Below, in pieces: positions 1-6,633 of a stretch of 13,939 nt of DNA. The stretch's first letter is position 1, and every line of letters begins with the position of its first letter. The stretch is from CAMLHP01 sp035707845 (GTDB taxonomy: Bacteria > Gemmatimonadota > Gemmatimonadetes > Gemmatimonadales > GWC2-71-9). A program made the translations under genes and the position numbers. The DNA is taken from contig DASSTP010000114.1 of NCBI GenBank assembly GCA_035707845.1, positions 1 through 13,939 of the forward strand, written 5' to 3'. The notes beneath the pieces are model-generated. The model saw only the letters and a program-made list of their open reading frames with translations, was not told where the DNA came from and ran no database searches.

Positions 1-301
1 GGTCCTTGAAGGTGCCGGGCTCCGATTCGTCGGCGTTGCAGACCAGGAAGTGGGGCTTGCCGTCGTCCTTGGGCATGAAGCTCCACTTCATGCCGGTGGG
101 GAAACCGGCGCCGCCGCGCCCGCGGAGGCCCGATGCCTTCACTTCCTCGATGATGGCGTTCCGCTCCATGCCGAGCGCCTTGCGGAGCGCCTCGTAGCCG
201 CCGCGCTTGACCCAGCCGTCGAAGCTGCGCGCCTCCGGGTCGCCGAAGTACTGCGAGAGCACCACGGTTTCCCCGGGATGGCTCGGATGCGGATATCCCA
301 T
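1..301 (-). CDS. nuoF: NADH-quinone oxidoreductase subunit F, N-terminal 100 residues (partial)
   Basis: This is the NADH- and FMN-binding subunit of complex I, which takes hydride from NADH at the cytoplasmic tip of the peripheral arm. Only residues 1-100 are in the window; the gene runs off the left edge. The visible part contains the FMN-site glycine-rich stretch GRGGAGFPTG (residues 61-70) followed by MKW, and the family block NADESEPGTFKD (89-100). The NADH loop and the N3 [4Fe-4S] cysteines lie outside the window. The ATG at 301-299 shares one base with the nuoE stop (TAATG), so translation is probably coupled. Nothing looks degenerate in the visible part. Identification is firm; the full length cannot be judged. 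Confidence 0.96.
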   Translation of the reverse strand, partial: MGYPHPSHPGETVVLSQYFGDPEARSFDGWVKRGGYEALRKALGMERNAIIEEVKASGLRGRGGAGFPTGMKWSFMPKDDGKPHFLVCNADESEPGTFKD

Positions 302-807
302 TACTGGTACCTCTCGAGCAGGGCGGGCACGGTCTCGGGCGACACGCTCTCGATGAACTCGTCATTCACCATGACCGGTGTGGCGAACCCGCAGGCGCCC
401 AGGCATTCCACTTCGATGACAGTAAAGCGGCCATCAGGGCTGGTGGCGCCGAGCTCCCCGCAGCCGGTGTGCAGCAGCAGCGCCTTGAGCGTTTCCTCAG
501 CCCCGCAGAGGCCGCAGGGCGACGTGGTGCACACCTGGATGAAGTACTTCCCCACCGGGTGGGTGTGGTACATGGTGTAGAACGTGACCACGCCCTTCAC
601 CAGCGCCGGCGTGAGGCCCAGCACCTGGGCCACTTCGCCGATGGCCTTCTCGCTGATCCAGCCGCGCTTCTCCTGCACCATCCAGAGCGCCGGCAGGAGC
701 AGGGCCTGCCTGGTGGGATACTCCGCGAACCTGCGCTCGAGCGCGGCGAGCGTCTCGCCAGTAAAGACCGGCTCGTAGGCGTCCTCGCCGTGGACGGTGA
801 CGCTCAT
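301..807 (-). CDS. nuoE: NADH-quinone oxidoreductase subunit E (24 kDa, [2Fe-2S] N1a)
   Basis: This thioredoxin-like complex I subunit carries the off-path [2Fe-2S] cluster N1a and pairs with NuoF. The protein is 168 residues, normal for the family. The four cluster ligands are visible: C93 and C98 in CTTSPCGLCG, and C135 and C139 in CLGACG. The N-terminal helical part contains the family-typical LPALWMVQEKRGWIS (38-52). I chose the ATG at 807-805 because it forms an ATGA overlap with the nuoD stop. A longer reading starting near 882 would only translate nuoD sequence out of frame. It lies between nuoD and nuoF in a coupled operon. Identification is firm. Confidence 0.97.
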   Translation of the reverse strand: MSVTVHGEDAYEPVFTGETLAALERRFAEYPTRQALLLPALWMVQEKRGWISEKAIGEVAQVLGLTPALVKGVVTFYTMYHTHPVGKYFIQVCTTSPCGLCGAEETLKALLLHTGCGELGATSPDGRFTVIEVECLGACGFATPVMVNDEFIESVSPETVPALLERYQ

Positions 808-2090
808 CGGTCCACCTCGCCCATGACGATGTCCACGCTCGCGTTGATGGCGATGACGTCGGCCAGCAGGGCGCCTTCGCACATCTTGGGCAGGGCCGAG
901 AGGTTGATGAAGGCGGGCGGCCGGATCCGCCAGCGCACCGGCTTGGCCGTGCCGTCGGAGACCATGTAGTAGCCCAGCTCTCCCTTGGGGTTCTCGATAC
1001 CCACGTAGGCCTCGCCGGCGGGCGGCTTGACGCCTTCCATGACCTGCTTGAAGTGATAGATCATCGCTTCCATGTCACCCATCGTGCGGGACTTGGGCGG
1101 CAGAATGACCCGGGGGTCGTCCACGTTGATCGGTCCCGGCTGGAGCCGGTCGAGCGCCTGCTCCAGGATGCGGACCGACTGCGCCATCTCCTCCATCCGC
1201 ACGCGGTAGCGATCATAGACGTCGCCGTGCTCGCCGACCGGCACCTCAAAGTCGTACGTCTCGTAACCGAGGTAGGGGCGGTCCTTCCGGACGTCGTAGT
1301 CCACGCCGCTGGCTCGCAGCATGGGGCCGCTCAACGAATAGTTGATGGCTTCGTCGTACGTCATGACACCCACGCCCTGTGTGCGCCCGCACCAGATGGC
1401 GTTGCGGGTGAACATGGTGTCCACCTCGCGCAGCGTCTTGGGGAAGGTGCGGCAGAACTCGCGGAGCCCGTCCTCCCAGCCGGCGGGAATGTCGGCCATC
1501 ATGCCGCCGACCCGGGTGACGCTGGGGGTGAGCCGGGCACCGGTCCACGCTTCCTGGAGGTTGTACACCCGCTCCCGTTCCTGGAACGACCAGAGGAACG
1601 GCGTGTATGCGCCCAGGTCGATGCCGGTCGTGCCCAGCCAGACGAGATGCGAGATGATCCGGCTCATCTCGCACGCGATCACCCGGAGCACCTGGCACCG
1701 CTCGGTAACCTCGATGCCCATCAGTTTCTCGGCGGCCATGGCCAGGCACACGTTGTTGGCCATCGGCGCCAGGTAGTCGGTCCGGTCGGTAAGTGGGATG
1801 ATCTGGTTGTAGGTGCGGTACTCTCCCTGCTTCTCGAACCCGGAGTGCAGGTAGCCGACGTGGGGAATGCAGCGCTTGACCGTTTCACCCTCGAGCTCGA
1901 GCACCAGCCGGAGCACGCCATGAGTGGCGGGGTGCTGCGGCCCGATGTTCACCAGCAGGTGTTCCGCGCCAAACTCCTCGTCAAACCCGCCCCCTTCGCC
2001 CGCCAAGCCCAGCGCCACGCGCTGCACCCGGCCCTCGGCATCGAGCCCCGGCGTCGCCAGCGACATCTCCACCGTACGTGTGCTGCTCAC
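804..2090 (-). CDS. nuoD: NADH-quinone oxidoreductase subunit D (49 kDa)
   Basis: This is the 49-kDa subunit of complex I, structurally related to the [NiFe]-hydrogenase large subunit. With NuoB it forms the quinone-reduction site. The protein is 428 residues. By alignment from memory with Thermus Nqo4, the quinone-site histidine is H57 (in GPQHPATHG) and the quinone-site tyrosine is Y106 (in DRTDYL). The C-terminus ends in the typical ADVIAINASVDIVMGEVDR. The start is taken as GTG at 2090-2088, which overlaps the nuoC stop as GTGA and has a G-rich stretch about 10 bases upstream. An in-frame ATG at 2066-2064 is the alternative; its purine-rich GGTGGAG abuts the codon, which is too close for a good ribosome-binding site. 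About 47 residues precede the conserved core, which is longer than many homologues, so the exact N-terminus is less sure than the function. Confidence 0.96.
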   Translation of the reverse strand: MSSTRTVEMSLATPGLDAEGRVQRVALGLAGEGGGFDEEFGAEHLLVNIGPQHPATHGVLRLVLELEGETVKRCIPHVGYLHSGFEKQGEYRTYNQIIPLTDRTDYLAPMANNVCLAMAAEKLMGIEVTERCQVLRVIACEMSRIISHLVWLGTTGIDLGAYTPFLWSFQERERVYNLQEAWTGARLTPSVTRVGGMMADIPAGWEDGLREFCRTFPKTLREVDTMFTRNAIWCGRTQGVGVMTYDEAINYSLSGPMLRASGVDYDVRKDRPYLGYETYDFEVPVGEHGDVYDRYRVRMEEMAQSVRILEQALDRLQPGPINVDDPRVILPPKSRTMGDMEAMIYHFKQVMEGVKPPAGEAYVGIENPKGELGYYMVSDGTAKPVRWRIRPPAFINLSALPKMCEGALLADVIAINASVDIVMGEVDR

Positions 2091-2719
2091 CTCAGGAACC
2101 CCCGCTCGCCCCGGGCGAGCCGCTCCTGCATGTCCTTGGGCAGTTCGCCGAATGCTTCAGCAATGGAAAGCTCCTCGAGCGAGTAATGCGCCTCGGGATT
2201 GGCCGCGAGTGCCTGCCGGGTCTGCTCGGCCCGGCTGAAATGCCCCCGCAGCGGGAATGATTTCCGCAGGGGGTAGCCCTCGGCGTACGTCTCCCACATC
2301 AGGATGCGACGCAGGTCGGGATGCCCGGTGAAGCGCACGCCGAACATGTCGAACACCTCGCGCTCGAGCCAGTTGGCGCCTTTCCACAGGTCCCACACAC
2401 TCAGCACCTCGAGATGGTCCTCGTCCGGGAGCGGCACCTTGATGCGGAGGTCGGCCTTCCGCCGCAGCGACCGGAGCTGATACACCACCTCCAGTGGCAG
2501 TTCCGGGTCGCGATAGTCCACCGCGGTGATGTCGGTGAGGTAATCAAACTCCTGGCCCGGCGTGTCCTTGAGCCACTGCAGGATTTCGTGGGCGCGCTCA
2601 CGGGCGACGTACACGATGGTGTCGCCGCAGGAGACCTCGACCCGCTCGACGGCGTCGGCAAACTGGGCGCGGAGCGCCGCCACCGAGGGCGACGCGGCTG
2701 CGGAAGAGGCGGCGGTCAT
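2087..2719 (-). CDS. nuoC: NADH-quinone oxidoreductase subunit C (30 kDa)
   Basis: This peripheral-arm subunit of complex I has no cofactor and supports NuoD/NuoB. The protein is 210 residues. The 30-kDa-subunit signature is clear around residues 119-140: EREVFDMFGVRF followed by GHPDLRRIL. The first ~14 residues are Ala/Ser-rich and poorly conserved. NuoC and NuoD are separate genes here, not the fused NuoCD seen in enterics. The ATG at 2719-2717 overlaps the nuoB stop as ATGA, and the stop overlaps the nuoD start as GTGA, so both ends are coupled. Identification is firm. Confidence 0.97.
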   Translation of the reverse strand: MTAASSAAASPSVAALRAQFADAVERVEVSCGDTIVYVARERAHEILQWLKDTPGQEFDYLTDITAVDYRDPELPLEVVYQLRSLRRKADLRIKVPLPDEDHLEVLSVWDLWKGANWLEREVFDMFGVRFTGHPDLRRILMWETYAEGYPLRKSFPLRGHFSRAEQTRQALAANPEAHYSLEELSIAEAFGELPKDMQERLARGERGFLR

Positions 2720-3336
2720 GACGAACGGGTCTGCGACACGGAGTTGCCAAAGGGCTCGGAGAGCTCGTCGATGCGCTCCGGCGGCAGGAAGAGTCCGTCG
2801 GGGCCCACCAGCTGTTCATCGCGCAGGGTGGGATCGGCCACGGATTCGCCCCGGATCTTCTTCTGCAGGAGGAGAATGCCGTACAGCAATCCCTCGGGCC
2901 GGGGCGGACAGCCGGGCACGTAGACGTCCACCGGAATGATGGTATCGATACCCTGCACCATCGAGTAATTATCGAAAATGTTGCCGGTGGAGGCGCAGGC
3001 GCCCATCGAGATGCACCACTTGGGCTGGGGCATCTGGTCCCAGATTCGCCGGATGACAGGCGCCAGCTTGAAGGGCAGCCGCCCGGCACAGATCAGCACG
3101 TCCGCCTGGCGGGGTGAGAAACTCTGGCGTTCCATGCCGAAGCGGGCAATGTCGAACCGGCTCGCGGCCGTCGCCATGTATTCGATGGCGCAGCAGGCGG
3201 TGCCGAACGGCATCGGCCAGAGCGAGTTGGCGCGCGCCCAGTTGGTGAGGAAGTCCAGCCGCGTGGTCACCCAGTTGGGCGACGCGACGGACATGGTGGT
3301 GCCGGCGTCCACCCGGTCGGGATTACTCAATCCCAT
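2716..3336 (-). CDS. nuoB: NADH-quinone oxidoreductase subunit B (20 kDa, N2 cluster)
   Basis: This complex I subunit holds the terminal [4Fe-4S] cluster N2 that reduces quinone. The protein is 206 residues. The ligand set is complete: the tandem cysteines C48-C49 (GTACCAIEYM), C114 (MGACASTG) and C143 (PGCPPRPEGL). The start ATG at 3336-3334 is preceded by GAGGGG seven bases upstream and overlaps the end of nuoA by 10 bp. A reading beginning near 3603 is rejected as out-of-frame nuoA, and a later ATG at 3294 has no ribosome-binding site. Residues 80-90 read VLICAGRLPFK, with a non-ligand cysteine (C83) where I expect valine in most homologues. The C-terminal tail from about 163 is variable. 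Identification is firm. Confidence 0.97.
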   Translation of the reverse strand: MGLSNPDRVDAGTTMSVASPNWVTTRLDFLTNWARANSLWPMPFGTACCAIEYMATAASRFDIARFGMERQSFSPRQADVLICAGRLPFKLAPVIRRIWDQMPQPKWCISMGACASTGNIFDNYSMVQGIDTIIPVDVYVPGCPPRPEGLLYGILLLQKKIRGESVADPTLRDEQLVGPDGLFLPPERIDELSEPFGNSVSQTRSS

Positions 3337-3716
3337 TCGAGTGCCCCTCGTTTCCAGATATAGATGTAGCCCACGGCGAGGATGATCACGAAGACCAGCA
3401 TCTCGACGAGGAGCAGCCCGGCGATGTCGCGCAATTGCTGGAACGCGACCGCCCAGGGAATCATGAACACGGTCTCGATGTCGAAGATGATGAACATCAT
3501 CGCGACGAGGTAGAACTTGATGGAGAACCGTTCGCGGGCGTCGCCCAGCACCGGCATGCCCGACTCGTACGGCGCCTGTTTCACCGCGGTCGGCCGGTAC
3601 CACGACAGCACATGTGACAAGCCAAGCATGAGAATCGCGTTGGCGATCACGAAGGCGAACAGCAACAGGATGGGGATATAGGGCTGAAGCATGGGCCCGT
3701 TCGTGAGAATTTTCAC
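3327..3716 (-). CDS. nuoA: NADH-quinone oxidoreductase subunit A
   Basis: This small membrane subunit of complex I lies at the junction of the membrane and peripheral arms. There are three hydrophobic helices: one near the N-terminus (IPILLLFAFVIANAIL), one in the middle (KFYLVAMMFIIFDIETVF, with the conserved acidic pair) and one near the C-terminus (LLVEMLVFVIILAVGYIYI). YESGMPVLGDAR in the first loop is the family's conserved loop. I prefer the GTG at 3716-3714 (129 residues) because GGGAGG lies six bases upstream. The ATG at 3692-3690 (121 residues) would match the usual N-terminus but has only a weak CGGG before it. It is the first gene of the nuo unit and overlaps nuoB by 10 bp. Confidence 0.93.
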   Translation of the reverse strand: MKILTNGPMLQPYIPILLLFAFVIANAILMLGLSHVLSWYRPTAVKQAPYESGMPVLGDARERFSIKFYLVAMMFIIFDIETVFMIPWAVAFQQLRDIAGLLLVEMLVFVIILAVGYIYIWKRGALEWD

Positions 3717-3843
3717 AAGAAGCCTCCCGAATCTACACCGGCCCCTGAGCCGATTCAACCCAAGCCCCGACGTCACATGCCGTTACCCGACCGGCTATAT
3801 TCCCCGCCTCATCACCCGCCCAGACCCCGAGCCGAGGACGCCG
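3717..3843. promoter_or_regulatory. Divergent control region between nuoA and dcd
   Basis: This 127-bp non-coding gap must drive the nuo operon leftwards and dcd rightwards. On the minus strand TTGAAT (3753-3758) and TAGATT (3730-3735) are 17 bp apart, a 4/6 plus 4/6 match to sigma-70 boxes. However, a start from this -10 would fall on the nuoA ribosome-binding site, so either it is not used or the message starts translation at 3692. On the plus strand TATATT (3796-3801) is -10-like, but the matching -35 (TCACAT, 3773-3778) is poor. These are sequence matches only. Confidence 0.3.
3723..3728 (-). promoter_or_regulatory. Ribosome-binding site deciding the nuoA start
   Basis: On the minus strand this reads GGGAGG, followed by six bases (CTTCTT) and then GTG at 3716-3714. 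It is the best Shine-Dalgarno match near nuoA and is the reason for choosing the GTG start over the ATG 24 bases downstream. Confidence 0.6.
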
Positions 3844-4422
3844 ATGTCGATCAAATCCGACCGCTGGATCCGCCGAATGGCGCTGGAGCAGAAGATGATC
3901 GAGCCGTTCGTGGAGCAGCAGGTCCGGGACGTGGACGCCCGGGGTCGGCGGGCCATCTCCTACGGCGTCTCCTCCTATGGCTACGACATGCGGGTGGCCC
4001 CGGAGTTCAAGATCTTCACCAACGTGCTCTCGGCGGTGGTGGATCCGAAGGAGTTCGATGCCCGCAGCTTCGTGGAGTTCGAGGGTGACATCTGCATTGT
4101 CCCACCCAACAGCTTCGCGCTGGCGCGGTCAGTCGAGTATTTCCGAATTCCGAGAAATGTGCTCACCATTTGCGTCGGCAAGTCCACCTACGCCCGCTGC
4201 GGCATCATCACCAACGTGACGCCGTTCGAGCCGGAGTGGGAAGGCCACGTCACGCTCGAGATCAGCAACACTACACCCCTGCCGGCCCGTATCTACGCCA
4301 ACGAGGGCATCTGCCAGGTGCTCTTCTTCGAGGCCGACGACGACGACGTTTGCGAGACCAGCTACCGGGACAAGAAGGGGAAGTACCAGGGACAGCAGGG
4401 GGTCACCCTGCCCCGCCTCTGA
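3844..4422 (+). CDS. dcd: dCTP deaminase
   Basis: This cytosolic enzyme deaminates dCTP to dUTP, feeding thymidylate synthesis. The protein is 192 residues, typical of the Dcd family (dUTPase-like trimer fold). The N-terminus MSIKSDRWIRRMA is family-typical. Visible core motifs are SSYGYDMRV (43-51), the phosphate-binding GKSTYARCG (112-120), and TPFEPEWEGHVTLEISN, in which E139 is the expected catalytic glutamate. The C-terminal KGKYQGQQGVTLPRL closes the active site in homologues. The ATG at 3844 has GAGGA five bases upstream. A bifunctional dCTP deaminase/dUTPase cannot be excluded from sequence alone, but length and motifs fit the monofunctional form. It is divergent from nuoA, and the M1 peptidase follows 47 bp downstream. 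Confidence 0.95.
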   Translation: MSIKSDRWIRRMALEQKMIEPFVEQQVRDVDARGRRAISYGVSSYGYDMRVAPEFKIFTNVLSAVVDPKEFDARSFVEFEGDICIVPPNSFALARSVEYFRIPRNVLTICVGKSTYARCGIITNVTPFEPEWEGHVTLEISNTTPLPARIYANEGICQVLFFEADDDDVCETSYRDKKGKYQGQQGVTLPRL

Positions 4423-4431
4423 GCTGAGCAG

Positions 4432-4452
4432 GCCGCGCCCCCGGCGCGCGGC
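4432..4452 (+). terminator. GC-rich hairpin between dcd and the peptidase gene
   Basis: GCCGCGC (4432-4438) and GCGCGGC (4446-4452) form a perfect 7-bp all-GC stem with a 7-base loop, starting 9 bases after the dcd stop. No T-tract follows, and the peptidase ribosome-binding site begins 7 bases later. It may be a weak terminator or attenuator separating dcd from the next gene, or simply an RNA stabiliser. Confidence 0.35.
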
Positions 4453-4469
4453 TCTTCCAGGAAGGACGT

Positions 4470-6434
4470 ATGCGTACCATCGCTCTGAGTGCTGCAGCCC
4501 TCCTGCTGGCCGGCACCGCCGGCGCGCAGCAGCCCACCGGCCCCGCCGCGCCCGCCGCTCTCCGGCCGGCAGTACTCGATACCGGCGTGTTTGCCCACCT
4601 GAACCTGCCTCCCGGCAACCGGGTGCGCACCGCGGACGGACGTCCGGGGCCGGATTACTGGCAGCAGAAGGTGTCCTACAGCATTACCGCCACGCTCGAC
4701 ACCACGGCCAAGCGACTCTCCGGCCACGAGCGCATCACCTACCAGAACAATTCGCCGCTCCCGCTCCGCCACATCTACCTCCAGCTCGACCAGAACCTGT
4801 TCAAGCTCGGCGCGACGGGATCGCTGCTCTTCCCGGCCGGCTCGCGCTTCGGGGGACGGAATTTTGATGGCGGGTTCGTCGTCACCAACATGACGCAGGG
4901 CGCCCCGGCACCTGCCAAGGGCAAGGCGCCGGCCGGCAAGCCGCTGAGCGGGCGCGTCGATGACACCATGATGTACATCGAGCTGGCCTCCGAACTTGCC
5001 CCGGGCGCCACCACGGTCATCTCGCTCGACTTTGCCTTCAACATTCCGGAACACGGTGCCGACCGGATGGGCCGCGACGGCAGCCTGTACGAACTGGCAC
5101 AATGGTACCCGCGCCTGGCCGTCTATGATGACGTGCGGGGCTGGAACACCGACCAGTACGAGGGCCAGGGCGAGTTCTATCTCGAGTACGGCGATTTCGA
5201 CTATGCGGTGACGGTTCCGGCCGGCTACATCGTGGCAGGCACCGGACTCGTGACCAATCCCGCCGAAGTGTTCACGGCGCAGACCCGCGCAAGGCTGGCC
5301 GCCGCGCGCACCAGCGACACCACCGTGCACATCGTGACGCAAGCCGAGCTCGCCAACGGCTCAGCCCGGCCCAAGACCACCGGCACCCTCACCTGGCGCT
5401 TCTCCGCCAGGAACGTGCGCGACGTGGCCTGGGCAGCCTCTCCCGAATTCATCTGGGATGGCCAGGGCTATGACAGCCATTACGCCTTTGCCTACTACCG
5501 GCCGGGCGCAGAGGACCTGTGGCACGAGGCGGCGAAGATGGCCGCCTTCTCCATCGAGGAATACAGCAAGCGCTGGCTGCCGTACCCCTACCCGCACATT
5601 TCCGCGGTCGAGGGACCTATCTCCGGCATGGAATACCCGATGGTCGCCATGGAGGCACACAGCGATTCCCGGGCCGATCTGTACAACGTCGTGACCCATG
5701 AGATCGGCCACATGTGGTACCCCATGGTGGTCGGCTCGAATGAGCGCCTCTATGCGTGGATGGACGAGGGCTTCAACACCTTCATCAACACGTTTTCGGA
5801 GGAGGACTATTTCAAGCGGGACGACTCGCGAGTCCGCGCCAGCGAGGAGCAGTTCGTCCTGGCGCTGGACCAGCAGGCAACGGCCCAGCCGATCATGACG
5901 GCCGCCAACCGCTACCGCAACAACAACAACCTGGGATCCCTGGCGTACGTGAAACCGTCCATCGCGCTCCTGGCGCTTCGCAATCACGTCCTCGGCCCGG
6001 CCGTGTTCGACAAGGCCTTCGCCGAGTACACCAGACGCTGGGCGTTCAAGCACCCGACGCCGGCCGATTTCTTCCGGACCATGGAAGACATGTCGGGCCG
6101 CGACCTGAGCTGGTTCTGGAAGGGCTGGTTCTATTCCGCTGCGGGGCTGGACCAGGCCATCGCCGGTGTGCAGCAGAGCACCGACTCAACGGGCGCCAAC
6201 GACGTCTCGATTACGCTGAACAACCTGGGGCCGCAGGTCATGCCGGTGGAGCTCACTCTCACGCTCGCCGACAGCAGCACCCAGCAGGTAAAGCTGCCGG
6301 TGGACATCTGGTACTTCGGCAACACGTTCACCACTGACGTCACGACACCGAAGCCGGTGGTCAGGGCCCGGCTGTGGGGCACGGACTGGTTCCACGACAT
6401 GAACCAACGGAATGATATGTGGGTGGCACAGTAG
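4470..6434 (+). CDS. Secreted M1-family zinc metallopeptidase
   Basis: This is a predicted exported aminopeptidase-like enzyme of the M1 (gluzincin) family. The protein has 654 residues. Residues 1-19 are a Sec signal peptide (MRTIALSAAALLLAGTAGA) with likely cleavage before QQP. The zinc site is complete: H410-E411-I-G-H414, then 18 residues to E433. Y493 in AYVKP is in the position of the family's transition-state tyrosine (inference). The substrate-side GxMEN motif reads SGMEYP (385-390). An N-terminal beta domain spans about 60-310, the catalytic domain about 330-560 and a beta-rich C-terminal domain about 570-640. An Ala/Pro/Lys/Gly-rich insert at about 144-161 looks like a flexible loop. 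The ATG has AGGAAGGA four bases upstream. Its natural substrate is not evident, and dcd is probably only a neighbour. Confidence 0.9.
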   Translation: MRTIALSAAALLLAGTAGAQQPTGPAAPAALRPAVLDTGVFAHLNLPPGNRVRTADGRPGPDYWQQKVSYSITATLDTTAKRLSGHERITYQNNSPLPLRHIYLQLDQNLFKLGATGSLLFPAGSRFGGRNFDGGFVVTNMTQGAPAPAKGKAPAGKPLSGRVDDTMMYIELASELAPGATTVISLDFAFNIPEHGADRMGRDGSLYELAQWYPRLAVYDDVRGWNTDQYEGQGEFYLEYGDFDYAVTVPAGYIVAGTGLVTNPAEVFTAQTRARLAAARTSDTTVHIVTQAELANGSARPKTTGTLTWRFSARNVRDVAWAASPEFIWDGQGYDSHYAFAYYRPGAEDLWHEAAKMAAFSIEEYSKRWLPYPYPHISAVEGPISGMEYPMVAMEAHSDSRADLYNVVTHEIGHMWYPMVVGSNERLYAWMDEGFNTFINTFSEEDYFKRDDSRVRASEEQFVLALDQQATAQPIMTAANRYRNNNNLGSLAYVKPSIALLALRNHVLGPAVFDKAFAEYTRRWAFKHPTPADFFRTMEDMSGRDLSWFWKGWFYSAAGLDQAIAGVQQSTDSTGANDVSITLNNLGPQVMPVELTLTLADSSTQQVKLPVDIWYFGNTFTTDVTTPKPVVRARLWGTDWFHDMNQRNDMWVAQ

Positions 6435-6436
6435 AG

Positions 6437-6508
6437 ATGGACAGATGGACAGATGGACAGTTGGACAGTTGGACAGTTGGAGAGGTGGACATTGGCCGAC
6501 GTGGACAG
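6437..6508 (+). repeat. Left octamer tandem array, consensus (A/T/G)TGGACAG
   Basis: Nine consecutive units stay in 8-bp register, beginning two bases after the peptidase stop codon. Three units read ATGGACAG, two TTGGACAG, then TTGGAGAG, GTGGACAT, a degenerate TGGCCGAC and GTGGACAG. Units decay away from the gene and toward the centre of the intergenic region. The array is the reverse complement in type of the right-hand array at 6578-6633. Confidence 0.9.
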
Positions 6509-6513
6509 TCTCC

Positions 6514-6555
6514 GTGTCACGCTGAGTGAGCAAAGTGAGCGAAGGGTCACGACAC
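6514..6555. repeat. REP-like core between the two octamer arrays
   Basis: GTGTC (6514-6518) and GACAC (6551-6555) bracket a core that contains CTGAG (6522-6526), GTGAGC-AAA-GTGAGC (6526-6540) and GCGAAGG (6539-6545). The outer pieces GTCA..CTGAG and GCGAAGG recur, in the same order, in the hairpin at 12828-12855. It resembles the short palindromic intergenic repeats (REP type) common in bacteria. Here the inner arm is a direct repeat and not a dyad, so the element looks decayed. Confidence 0.5.
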
Positions 6556-6577
6556 TCCCCGCGACAAGCGTCCATTA

Positions 6578-6633
6578 CTGTCCATCTGTCCATCTGTCCA
6601 TCTGTCCATCTGTCCAGCTGTCCAGCTGTCCAA
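6578..6633 (-). repeat. Right octamer tandem array, consensus CTGTCCA(T/G/A)
   Basis: Seven perfect-length units run without a break: four CTGTCCAT, two CTGTCCAG and one CTGTCCAA. The last base touches the stop codon of the minus-strand lipoprotein gene (6634). Read on the minus strand the units are ATGGACAG/CTGGACAG/TTGGACAG, the same octamer as the left array, so the arrays mirror each other and can pair into a long stem. They are well placed to act as a two-way terminator between convergent genes. Confidence 0.9.

Noticed and set aside
1053..2186. 377-codon plus-strand frame opposite nuoD
   Set aside because: It is antisense to an unmistakable nuoD and has no recognisable domain.
2465..2485. 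Possible frameshift or gene break within the nuo cluster
   Set aside because: All six reading frames are continuous with complete motifs; the overlaps are normal coupling, not breaks.
3337..3603. N-terminal extension of NuoB into nuoA
   Set aside because: It is an out-of-frame reading of nuoA; ATG 3336 has a good ribosome-binding site.
4362..5342. 326-codon minus-strand frame opposite dcd and the peptidase
   Set aside because: It spans two real genes on the other strand and is low-complexity Arg/Gly/Ala.
6437..6633. Possible CRISPR array
   Set aside because: Units are 8 bp and contiguous with no spacers, and the two halves are mirrored; no cas genes are nearby.
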